Of a stretch of 5,448 bases of DNA, positions 1 to 5,416 are shown in pieces (within the stretch, counting starts at the first letter, position 1; every line of letters starts with the position of its first letter). The notes below the pieces were generated by a model that searched no databases, was not told the origin of the DNA, and saw only the letters and a list, made by a program, of their open reading frames with translations. Position numbers and translations under genes: made by a program. The DNA is taken from NCBI GenBank assembly GCA_015234495.1, contig JADGMZ010000100.1, positions 1 to 5,448 of the forward strand, in the 5' to 3' direction. Source of the stretch: Brevundimonas sp. (GTDB lineage Bacteria; Pseudomonadota; Alphaproteobacteria; Caulobacterales; Caulobacteraceae).

Positions 1-1
1 G

Positions 2-133
2 GTGGCGCATCTGGTCCACGCCGACCACAGCCCGGCCTACTGGTCGGTCGTCGAGCGGCTGGTCGGGGACCACCGGCCATACCGCAAGTGGCTGCGCGAG
101 CACGGCCCGGCGCTGCACGCCGTGGGGCGGTAG
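2..133 (+). CDS. YgjP/DUF45-type zinc metallopeptidase, C-terminal fragment cut by the window edge
   Basis: An open frame of 43 codons runs from the window edge to a TAG stop. It reads VAHLVHADHSPAYW, then a tail ending in LREHGPALHAVGR. This matches the end of YgjP/DUF45 (SprT/WLM-like, often annotated M48 family) metallopeptidases, whose core is HExxH followed by a third zinc ligand in an N/D-HSPxFW motif. The first base would be the last base of the Glu codon, so residue 3 (H) is the second His of HExxH and residue 9 (H) is the third zinc ligand. The first His and the catalytic Glu lie outside the window. Family members are usually about 220-250 residues, so most of the gene is missing. 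It converges on the PBP gene with a 30-bp gap. The family is fairly clear from the motif, but the physiological substrate is unknown. Confidence 0.75.
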   Translation: MAHLVHADHSPAYWSVVERLVGDHRPYRKWLREHGPALHAVGR

Positions 134-161
134 CCCCCGGCGCCGTCACCTCCGGAGGGGC
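133..161. terminator. Weak hairpin between convergent metallopeptidase and PBP genes
   Basis: GCCCC-CGG (133-140) can pair with CCG-GA-GGGGC (152-161), giving eight pairs with a two-base bulge and an 11-base loop. It fills almost the whole gap between two convergent stop codons, where a terminator is expected. Neither side has a T tract, so intrinsic termination is doubtful. Confidence 0.25.
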
Positions 162-163
162 GG

Positions 164-2293
164 TCAGAAGAACAGCGGCTCGGACTTCTTCTCGGGCGGG
201 GGCGTCGGCTGGGGTTGAGGCGGCGCCGGATCGCGCTGGGGCTGCGGCTGGGTCGGGCGCAGCACGGCCGGTTCGTTGCGCTCCGGCGCGCCCGGACGGA
301 CCGGCGGCAGCGGCTCGGGCAGGCGCGGGTCCAGGGGATCGTCGGCCGGGTCGCCGGAAGGATTGTCGCCGAAGACGTCGCCAATCTGGCCGAGCAGGCT
401 CTCGACCGGGTCGGGCGGCCGCCAGCCCTCGGGCATCGGCGGGCCGTCCGGGATAGGCGGCGCGTTCAGCCGCGGCAGCGCCGCCTGCATGAAGCCCTTC
501 CAGATGGCGGCGGGCGACGAACCGCCGGTGACCCCGCGCATCGGGCTGTTGTCGTCCTTGCCGACCCAGACGGCGGTGACGAAGCCGCCCGTGTAGCCGA
601 CGAACCAGGCGTCCTTGTAGTCCGAGGTGGTGCCGGTCTTGCCCGCCGTGTCGCGCCCCGGAATCGCCGCCGACCGGCCTGTGCCCGAGGTCATGACGCC
701 GCGCAGCATCTGGTTCAGATAGTAGAGGTAGGGGTTGGAGATGGCCTGCACCGGTCCCGCCTCGCGTGAGGCGCGCTGGTAGATGACCCGACCCTGGGGG
801 GTGCGGATGCGGCTGATGCCATAGGCCCGGACCCGCTTGCCGCCGTTGGCGAAGGCGTCATAGGCCTGGGCCATGTCCAGCGGCGAGACCTCGACGGCCC
901 CCAGCGCCATGGACGGCTCCAGACCGATGCGGCTGGTGATGCCGAGGCGTCGCGCCGTGCGGGCGACATTGCCGCGCCCGATCTGGTCGGCGATGCCGGC
1001 GGCGACGGTGTTGACCGACTGGGCCACGGCCCGGGACAGGGTCATCTCGCCCGCGAAGGTCCCGGAGTAGTTGCGCGGCGACCAGTTGCCGATGCGGACC
1101 GGGGCGTCGTTGACCATGGTCTCGGGCGTGTAGCCGCTCTCCAGGGCGGTCAGATAGACGAACGGCTTCCACGCCGAGCCGGCCTGGCGGCGGGCGTCGA
1201 CGGCGCGGTTGAACTGGCTGTCGGCGTAGGAGGCGCCGCCGATCATGGCCCGAACCCGGCCCTCGCCGTCCAGCGCCACCAGCGCGGCCTGCTCGACGCC
1301 GCGGGATTCGTCGCGCTCGAGGATGCGACGCACCGCCCGCTCGGCCGAGGTCTGCAGGGTCAGGTCCAGGGTCGTCTCGACGATCATGTCCTCGGTCGGC
1401 TCGCCGACCAGTTCGCGGATCTGCTTGTCCAGCCAGTCGACGAAATACTGCGCATGCTGGCTGGCCAGCGTACGCGACACCCGCACCGGTTCGGTCACCG
1501 CCTGGGCGCGTTGCTCGGGCGTGATCACGCCGGCGTCGACCATCTCGTTGAGGACCACGGTGGCCCGGGTCGCGGCGCGCTCGCTTTCCGACACCGGCGA
1601 GTAGCGCGACGGCGCCTTCAACAGCCCGGCCAGCAGGGCCGCCTCGCCGACCGTCAGGTCCTTGGCGCCCTTGTCGAAATAGCGCTGCGAGGCCGCCTCG
1701 ATGCCATAGGCGCCGGCGCCGAAGTAGACCCGGTTCAGATACAGGGCGAGGATTTCCTGCTTGGAGAATTTCATCTCCAGCCACACCGCCAGCATCAACT
1801 CCTGGACCTTGCGCTTGATGTTCTGGTCGGGCGACAGGAACAGATTCTTGGCGAGTTGCTGGGTCAGGGTCGAGCCGCCCTGCACCACCCGTCCGGCGCG
1901 CATGTTGGCGGCGACGGCGCGGGTCATGCCGATCGGATCGAAGCCGGGGTGGTGGTAGAAGCGCCGGTCCTCGATGGCGATGAAGGCGGCCGGGACGTAG
2001 TCCGGCAGGGCTTCGAGGTCGGCGGGCGGCGCCATCTGGCTGCCGCGCACCGCGATCAGCGCCCCGTTGCGGTCGAGGTAGGTGATCGAGGGCTGGCGAT
2101 CGACGTTGTAGAGGGTCGAGGTGTCGGGCAGGTCGCGCGCGAAGACCGCGAAGAAGACCACCAGGAAGATCAGGGCCCAGACCGCCAGCACGGCGCCCCA
2201 GTAGATCAGCCGCCGCAGGGCCGTGCGCGCGGGCCGGGGGCCGTCGCCGCTCGCGCCGCCGCCCCGTCCAAAGCTGAAGCCCGAACCCGCCAT
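164..2293 (-). CDS. Bifunctional class A penicillin-binding protein, PBP1A family (glycosyltransferase/transpeptidase)
   Basis: A 709-residue inner-membrane enzyme that polymerises lipid II into glycan strands and cross-links their peptides in the periplasm. After a Gly/Arg-rich cytoplasmic tail (1-28), one membrane segment spans about 29-51. The GT51 domain covers about 75-235: EDRRFYHHPG with catalytic Glu108, GGSTLTQQLAKN at 139-150, RKVQE with Glu165, and KQEILALYLN at 178-187. The transpeptidase domain covers about 335-605: SAWK with nucleophile Ser373 and Lys376, SVN at 426-428, KTGTT at 552-556. All catalytic motifs are intact. The linker is only about 100 residues, too short for the E. 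coli PBP1a docking domain, which explains the length below E. coli's roughly 850. A proline-rich tail (about 611-709) follows. The ATG is chosen because GAGG lies 5 nt upstream and the membrane segment follows at the right distance. Caulobacterales carry several PBP1A-like paralogs and I cannot say which this is. Confidence 0.95.
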   Translation of the reverse strand: MAGSGFSFGRGGGASGDGPRPARTALRRLIYWGAVLAVWALIFLVVFFAVFARDLPDTSTLYNVDRQPSITYLDRNGALIAVRGSQMAPPADLEALPDYVPAAFIAIEDRRFYHHPGFDPIGMTRAVAANMRAGRVVQGGSTLTQQLAKNLFLSPDQNIKRKVQELMLAVWLEMKFSKQEILALYLNRVYFGAGAYGIEAASQRYFDKGAKDLTVGEAALLAGLLKAPSRYSPVSESERAATRATVVLNEMVDAGVITPEQRAQAVTEPVRVSRTLASQHAQYFVDWLDKQIRELVGEPTEDMIVETTLDLTLQTSAERAVRRILERDESRGVEQAALVALDGEGRVRAMIGGASYADSQFNRAVDARRQAGSAWKPFVYLTALESGYTPETMVNDAPVRIGNWSPRNYSGTFAGEMTLSRAVAQSVNTVAAGIADQIGRGNVARTARRLGITSRIGLEPSMALGAVEVSPLDMAQAYDAFANGGKRVRAYGISRIRTPQGRVIYQRASREAGPVQAISNPYLYYLNQMLRGVMTSGTGRSAAIPGRDTAGKTGTTSDYKDAWFVGYTGGFVTAVWVGKDDNSPMRGVTGGSSPAAIWKGFMQAALPRLNAPPIPDGPPMPEGWRPPDPVESLLGQIGDVFGDNPSGDPADDPLDPRLPEPLPPVRPGAPERNEPAVLRPTQPQPQRDPAPPQPQPTPPPEKKSEPLFF

Positions 2294-2318
2294 CGATACC
2301 TCATCCTGTCCGGTTCCG

Positions 2319-2346
2319 GTCTTAGCCGTTCGCCGGACGCACGCAA
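2319..2346 (-). promoter_or_regulatory. Candidate housekeeping sigma promoter of the PBP gene
   Basis: On the minus strand GCTAAGAC (2326-2319) matches 7 of 8 positions of the Caulobacter -10 consensus GCTANAWC. TTGCGTG (2346-2340) matches 4 of 7 positions of the -35 consensus TTGACGS. The spacer is 13 nt, within the usual 10-14. Transcription would start near 2312, leaving a leader of about 20 nt that contains the GAGG ribosome-binding site at 2302-2299. The match was made by eye. Confidence 0.45.
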
Positions 2347-2350
2347 ACGC

Positions 2351-2378
2351 CCCTCACGTCGTCACGCGACCGTGAGGG
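2351..2378 (-). terminator. Stem-loop terminator candidate downstream of the alpha/beta hydrolase gene
   Basis: CCCTCACG (2351-2358) pairs perfectly with CGTGAGGG (2371-2378). After a two-base bulge the stem continues for three pairs (GTC/GAC) around an ACGC loop. It starts 33 nt after the hydrolase stop codon and lies upstream of the PBP promoter, so it would insulate the PBP gene from leftward read-through. The T tract after it on the minus strand is weak (GCGTTTGC). On the plus strand ACGTTTTC follows, but no rightward gene ends here. Confidence 0.5.
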
Positions 2379-2411
2379 ACGTTTTCGCCGAAAGCATGGC
2401 CTGGGCGGGCG

Positions 2412-3365
2412 CTAGTCCAGAAAGGCGTTCACCTCGGAGGCGAAGACCGCCGGCTGGTCCAGCATGATGAAGTGGGCGCTATCGTCGATCCGCTTCAGGG
2501 TGGCGCCGGGCAGGGTGGCGAACGAAGCCCGATAGATGCCGTCGGTGGTCTCGGGCGTCATTCCGGGGGCGTTGAAAGTCACGTAGAGCACGGTCGTGGG
2601 GGCGGTGATCCCGGCCAGCTCCGGCCGCAGGTCGGTGACGACCAGTTCGCGCATGGCGGAAGCAGCGACCTTCTGGTCGGTCCTGGCGCCGTCCTCGATC
2701 GGCCCGGCCCGGCGCGATTCCGTGTTGATCATGCCGGTGATGCTGGAGGTCGACTCGGCCAGCCATTCCTCGGGCGAGGAGTTGGCCATGCCCTGGTAGA
2801 TCATCTCGCCCATGGGGGCGACGCTCTCGGGCGTGGCGTTGGCGCCGCCGAACATGGCGCCCATGAACGGGATCATGTCGACGACCATCAGCTTGCCGAC
2901 GGCGTCGGGGTGGCGCGCCGCCAGCATCATTCCGATGGTCCCGCCCATGGAGTGGCCGATGACCGCCGGCCTGTCGAGACCCTGCTCGCGGATGTAGCGG
3001 GCGATGTCCTCGGCCACCGGCGCCGACACCGGACCCTCGGCGTTGTCCTCGGCCGCCGCGCCGGCGAAGCCCTGGACGTGGATGCGGTGCACGCGATAGC
3101 GGCCCTTCAGCTCATCGGTCAGCATGTCCCAGACGTGCGGCGAGGACGACAGGCCCGGGATCAGGATGACGTCGCCCGCGGGGGCCTCGGGACCGTCGAT
3201 GCGGACATGGAAGCGGCCCGACTCGAAATCGGCGTGGTGATGGCCGTGGTCGCTGTTCATCTCGGCGGCGTCATGGGCGCCGTGGGCCTCCTGGGCCCAG
3301 GCGGGGGTGGACAGGACAGCCGCGGTGAGGGCGGCGGACAGCAGGGCGGACAAGACGGGTTTCAT
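2412..3365 (-). CDS. Exported alpha/beta-fold hydrolase with His-rich N-terminus
   Basis: A 317-residue hydrolase predicted to act in the periplasm or outside the cell. Residues 1-24 form a Sec signal peptide: MK, a hydrophobic Ala/Leu core, then PAWA before Gln25. The mature protein opens with a segment holding six His at positions 28-44. The fold then shows the oxyanion-loop strand VILIPGLSSS (about 66-75), the nucleophile elbow GHSMGG with Ser139, and a C-terminal catalytic His298 in DDSAHF. The strand that normally ends in the catalytic Asp reads VLYVTFNAPG, with no acid; Asp163 in VVDMIPF is a possible substitute. The ATG at 3365 gives a clean signal peptide and has GAGAG about 9 nt upstream. 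The ATG two codons earlier (3371) is nearly as good. The GTG at 3410 would lie upstream of the likely transcription start. The gene is divergent from the Rieske oxygenase gene. Substrate unknown: esterase, lipase or lactonase are all possible. Confidence 0.87.
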   Translation of the reverse strand: MKPVLSALLSAALTAAVLSTPAWAQEAHGAHDAAEMNSDHGHHHADFESGRFHVRIDGPEAPAGDVILIPGLSSSPHVWDMLTDELKGRYRVHRIHVQGFAGAAAEDNAEGPVSAPVAEDIARYIREQGLDRPAVIGHSMGGTIGMMLAARHPDAVGKLMVVDMIPFMGAMFGGANATPESVAPMGEMIYQGMANSSPEEWLAESTSSITGMINTESRRAGPIEDGARTDQKVAASAMRELVVTDLRPELAGITAPTTVLYVTFNAPGMTPETTDGIYRASFATLPGATLKRIDDSAHFIMLDQPAVFASEVNAFLD

Positions 3366-3398
3366 GGACATGATCTCTCGAAACGGGTTCCGGCTCTG

Positions 3399-3427
3399 CA
3401 TATGAGCCACAGGCTTTGTAATGTAAA
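3399..3427 (-). promoter_or_regulatory. Candidate promoter of the alpha/beta hydrolase gene
   Basis: On the minus strand TTTACA (3427-3422) differs from the -35 consensus TTGACA at one position. A 17-nt spacer leads to CATATG (3404-3399), a poor -10 (3 of 6). Transcription would begin near 3392, giving a leader of about 27 nt that includes the GAGAG ribosome-binding site. The -35 hexamer lies inside the palindromic block at 3414-3434, so a bound regulator could block it. Confidence 0.35.
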
Positions 3428-3434
3428 GTGCTTT
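3414..3434. promoter_or_regulatory. AT-rich overlapping imperfect palindromes, candidate operator in a divergent control region
   Basis: Bases 3414-3428 (CTTTGTAATGTAAAG) form an imperfect palindrome with five of seven pairs matching around A3421. The right arm AAAG is reused in a second one, AAAGTGCTTT (3425-3434), with four of five pairs. The stretch 3414-3440 is only about 30% GC in a very GC-rich window. It overlaps the putative hydrolase -35 element and lies about 60 bp upstream of the oxygenase start. The arrangement suggests a regulator binding site, but no cognate regulator can be named. Confidence 0.35.
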
Positions 3435-3455
3435 TCTATGGTGTGCAGTCAGCCG

Positions 3456-3486
3456 CTGGCGGGAAGGCCGGGCCCGCGCCTAGAAT
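3456..3486 (+). promoter_or_regulatory. Candidate promoter of the Rieske oxygenase gene, possibly giving a leaderless mRNA
   Basis: CCTAGAAT (3479-3486) matches 6 of 8 positions of the Caulobacter -10 consensus GCTANAWC, and its TAGAAT core matches 5 of 6 of TATAAT. CTGGCGG (3456-3462) is a 5-of-7 match to TTGACGS, with a longish 16-nt spacer. The usual 6-8 nt distance from the -10 puts the transcription start at about 3493-3494, on the oxygenase ATG itself. This fits the absence of a ribosome-binding site there. Confidence 0.35.
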
Positions 3487-3493
3487 AGCAGAC

Positions 3494-4618
3494 ATGACGC
3501 CTCCCGATACCGCCACGGCCGCGCCGCGCGCCGACGCCCGATCCGCACCGCCGACCGCCGCCTTCGGCAAGGGGTTCGTGCTGGACACCTGGTATTTCGT
3601 CGCCCTGTCGCGCGACGTGAAGCCCGCCTCGCTGACGCGCCACGAGCTGGTCGGCGAACCGGTCCTGATCGGCCGTACAAGGGCTGGCCAGGCCTACGCC
3701 ATGCGCGACATCTGCCCCCACCGGGCCGCGCCCCTGTCGGCCGGGCGTCTGGTCGAGAAGCCCGGCGAGGGCGAGACCATCGAGTGCTGCTACCACGGCT
3801 GGCGCTTCCGTCCCGACGGCGTCTGCGCCGCCATCCCCTCGCTGGTCGAGGACCAGGCCTATGAGCCGGAGCGCATCCGGGTGCGGTCGTATCCGGTGCG
3901 GGAGAGCCAAGGCATGGTTTTCGTCTGGATCGCCTCGGACCCGCGCAACCCGGCCGAACCGGACCACGAGCCGCCTGTATTCCCCGGCGTGGTCGGCGGC
4001 GAGGCCAGGCTGGTCGAGTGGATGGATTTCGAGTCCCACATCGACCACGCCGTGGTCGGCCTGATGGACCCGGCCCACGGCCCCTATGTGCACCAGCAGT
4101 GGTGGTGGCGTTCGGCCCATTCGATGCACGAGAAGTCGAAGGCCTTCGAGCCGCGGGAACTGGGCTTCGCCATGGTGCGCCACGCCCCGTCGTCGAACAG
4201 CCGGGCCTACAGGATTCTCGGCGGGGCGCCGGCGACCGAGATCACCTTCCGCCTGCCTGGCTTCCGCTGGGAGCACATCCAGGTCGGCGAGAAACAGGTG
4301 CTGGCCCTGACCTGCCTGACGCCGGTCAGCGAAATGAAGACCCGGATCACCCAGATCTTCTGGTCCGACCATTGGGTGTTCGCCCTCGCCCGCCCCTTCC
4401 TGCGCCTGGGCGTGCGCGCCTTCCTGCAGCAGGACGGCGGCATGGTGAACCTGCAGAACGAGGGTCTGCGCTACGATCCAGCCCTGATCTGGATCGACGA
4501 CGCCGACAAACAGGCCAAGTGGTACCAGCAGCTGAAGCGTGAATGGATGAAGAGCCGCGCCGAGGGGCGGGCGTTCGTGAACCCGGTCAAACCCGCGACC
4601 CTGCGCTGGAAAAGCTGA
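3494..4618 (+). CDS. Rieske [2Fe-2S] aromatic ring-hydroxylating-type oxygenase, alpha subunit
   Basis: A 374-residue cytoplasmic mononuclear non-heme iron oxygenase. After an Ala/Pro-rich leader (1-24), the Rieske domain (about 29-140) starts at VLDTWYFVALSRDV. Its cluster ligands are CPH (Cys74, His76) and CCYH (Cys98, His101). The catalytic domain carries the iron-site motif DPAHGPYVH with Asp192, His195 and His200; Asp314 in LQQDGGMV is the likely third iron ligand. All expected metal ligands are present. The style (WYFVALSRDV, IPSLVEDQ, WIDDADKQAKWY) resembles a group of single-component-type alpha subunits that includes pheophorbide a oxygenase-like and O-demethylase-like enzymes; the substrate cannot be read. 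No reductase, ferredoxin or beta subunit gene is in the window, so electrons must come from elsewhere. The ATG at 3494 is preferred over an in-frame GTG at 3428, which would add a non-conserved leader across the promoter. No Shine-Dalgarno is visible. Confidence 0.92.
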   Translation: MTPPDTATAAPRADARSAPPTAAFGKGFVLDTWYFVALSRDVKPASLTRHELVGEPVLIGRTRAGQAYAMRDICPHRAAPLSAGRLVEKPGEGETIECCYHGWRFRPDGVCAAIPSLVEDQAYEPERIRVRSYPVRESQGMVFVWIASDPRNPAEPDHEPPVFPGVVGGEARLVEWMDFESHIDHAVVGLMDPAHGPYVHQQWWWRSAHSMHEKSKAFEPRELGFAMVRHAPSSNSRAYRILGGAPATEITFRLPGFRWEHIQVGEKQVLALTCLTPVSEMKTRITQIFWSDHWVFALARPFLRLGVRAFLQQDGGMVNLQNEGLRYDPALIWIDDADKQAKWYQQLKREWMKSRAEGRAFVNPVKPATLRWKS

Positions 4619-4644
4619 AGGCCGCGGCGGGCGCCGCGGCCTTC
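4617..4644. terminator. Perfect 12-bp stem terminator shared by convergent Rieske and TetR genes
   Basis: GAAGGCCGCGGC (4617-4628) pairs with GCCGCGGCCTTC (4633-4644) without mismatch around a GGGC loop. The left arm begins inside the oxygenase TGA stop codon (4616-4618), so the stem starts in the coding sequence. On the plus strand only GAAACC follows. On the minus strand AGCTTTTCC follows, a short T run, so it works better as an intrinsic terminator for the regulator gene, whose stop is 25 nt away. It probably serves both directions. Confidence 0.75.
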
Positions 4645-4669
4645 GAAACCGTTCAGTCGATCGCCGGCC

Positions 4670-5335
4670 CTACTGGCGGCTGAGCGCGCCGGCGAGGATG
4701 ACGCCGACCTGCTTGTCGAGACGCTCGGCCATCTGCGCCGTGGTCCAGCCGTCGTAGGCGGCGCGGCGGTAGTTGGACAGGAAGGCGTCGTAGATCAGTT
4801 CGGACAGCAGCCGCACGTCGGCGTCCTGGCGGAGTTCGCCCTCGCCCACCCCGGCCTGCAGGGTGTCGGTGACGACCGACAGGATCGGCTTGATGGCGTC
4901 GCGGGCGCGCATTTCGGCGGCGACCGGCTGGAACCAGGAACGCGCGATGACGGCCTGCACCAGCGGCAGTTGCTCCAGCGAGCCGTGATAGCCCGCCTCC
5001 AGCGCCGACAGGAGGCGCGTCCGCACCGAACCCTCCGCGGCGGCCGCGGCCTTCATGGTTTCGGCCAGACGGGCCAGGTCCGTGGCCAGGACGGCCTCGA
5101 ACAGCTCGGCCTTGTCCTGGAAGTTGGCGAAGACGGCGCCCGTGGACATCCCCGCGCCCTTGGCGATGTCGCGGATGGTGGCGGGCTCGTAGCCGCGCTC
5201 GGCGAACAGCTGGCGGGCGGCGTCCAGCACCTTCTGGCGGGTGCGGACCTTGGCGGCCTGGCGGCGGTTCAGGCGGGGCGCCTCGGCTTCGGACTGGGAC
5301 TCGGACTGGGCAGGGGACAGGGCGATATCTCGCAT
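4670..5335 (-). CDS. TetR/AcrR family transcriptional regulator
   Basis: A 221-residue DNA-binding repressor of the usual TetR length. A Ser/Glu/Gln-rich leader (about 8-20) comes first. The TetR_N domain spans about 30-83: RTRQKVLDAARQLFAERGYE forms helix 1, and the helix-turn-helix reads ATIRDIAKGAGMSTGAVFANF (52-72), followed by the family's DKAELFEAVL. Residues from about 95 on are the helical ligand-binding and dimerisation domain, whose ligand cannot be predicted. The ATG is the only plausible start: an in-frame TAG lies 18 nt upstream and the next Met is residue 63. The Shine-Dalgarno is weak (GAG about 10 nt upstream). It converges on the oxygenase gene and is divergent from a possible gene at the right edge. 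An imperfect palindrome just upstream of its start suggests autoregulation. Such regulators often control a neighbouring efflux or catabolic gene, but that is inference here. Confidence 0.93.
   Translation of the reverse strand: MRDIALSPAQSESQSEAEAPRLNRRQAAKVRTRQKVLDAARQLFAERGYEPATIRDIAKGAGMSTGAVFANFQDKAELFEAVLATDLARLAETMKAAAAAEGSVRTRLLSALEAGYHGSLEQLPLVQAVIARSWFQPVAAEMRARDAIKPILSVVTDTLQAGVGEGELRQDADVRLLSELIYDAFLSNYRRAAYDGWTTAQMAERLDKQVGVILAGALSRQ
5289..5310. repeat. Near two-copy 12-bp tandem repeat in the TetR leader
   Basis: TCGGACTGGG occurs at 5289-5298 and again at 5301-5310, separated by AC, giving a 12-bp period. On the coding (minus) strand it encodes the SESQSE stretch near residues 11-16, before the DNA-binding domain. 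It is probably a slippage-prone low-complexity leader with no structural role. Confidence 0.6.
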
Positions 5336-5340
5336 GAAAC

Positions 5341-5356
5341 GGGTACTCGACTAACC
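5341..5356. promoter_or_regulatory. Candidate TetR operator upstream of the regulator gene
   Basis: GGGTACTCGACTAACC is a 16-bp imperfect palindrome centred on TCGA (5347-5350), with six of eight pairs matching. It ends 5 bp upstream of the regulator's ATG. Size, symmetry and position are typical of a TetR-family autoregulatory operator. Binding is inferred only. Confidence 0.35.
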
Positions 5357-5372
5357 GGCGCCGTGAGGCGCC
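5357..5372. repeat. GGCGCC-GTGA-GGCGCC hairpin in the TetR upstream region
   Basis: Two copies of the self-complementary hexamer GGCGCC (5357-5362 and 5367-5372) flank GTGA. As plus-strand RNA this is a 6-bp stem with a GNRA-type loop. It directly abuts the candidate operator and lies 22 bp upstream of the regulator start. It could be part of an mRNA leader or a protein site; no T tract follows in either direction. Confidence 0.5.
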
Positions 5373-5416
5373 ATCGAAAACTGACCGCCGAAGCGATGGG
5401 GAGGAAGCGGAACGCG

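Noticed and set aside
858..1784. A 308-codon minus-strand frame overlapping the PBP gene in another register
   Set aside because: It is Arg/Gly-rich, lies in the same strand as the verified PBP frame and shows no motif. It is a register shadow, not evidence of a frameshift.
1454..2467. A 337-codon plus-strand open frame opposite the PBP gene
   Set aside because: It is the antisense of a gene with all catalytic motifs intact. Its product is Arg/Gly/His/Asp-rich and low in complexity with no recognisable domain, as expected for a GC-rich shadow frame.
3366..3410. Longer hydrolase N-terminus from the GTG at 3410
   Set aside because: It would bury the signal peptide behind 15 residues, has no ribosome-binding site, and starts upstream of the probable transcription start.
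3396..3448. CTGCA (3396-3400) and TGCAG (3444-3448) as flanking inverted repeats
   Set aside because: Five-base arms 43 bp apart are expected by chance, and there are no mobile-element features between them.
2472..3488. A 338-codon plus-strand open frame opposite the alpha/beta hydrolase gene
   Set aside because: The product is a Gly/His/Asp/Val-rich shadow of the hydrolase. It has no domain and runs across the divergent promoter region.
3428..3493. Longer oxygenase N-terminus from the GTG at 3428
   Set aside because: It would place 22 non-conserved residues over the putative -10 element and the AT-rich control block; the ATG at 3494 is simpler.
3449..4372. A 307-codon minus-strand open frame opposite the oxygenase gene
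   Set aside because: The opposite strand encodes a complete Rieske oxygenase with conserved ligands. This frame has shadow-type composition and no motif.
4670..5335. The TetR regulator as controller of the Rieske oxygenase
   Set aside because: The genes are convergent and the oxygenase promoter is over 1.8 kb from the regulator's start. No copy of the 5341-5356 palindrome was seen at 3366-3493. It is not excluded, only unsupported.
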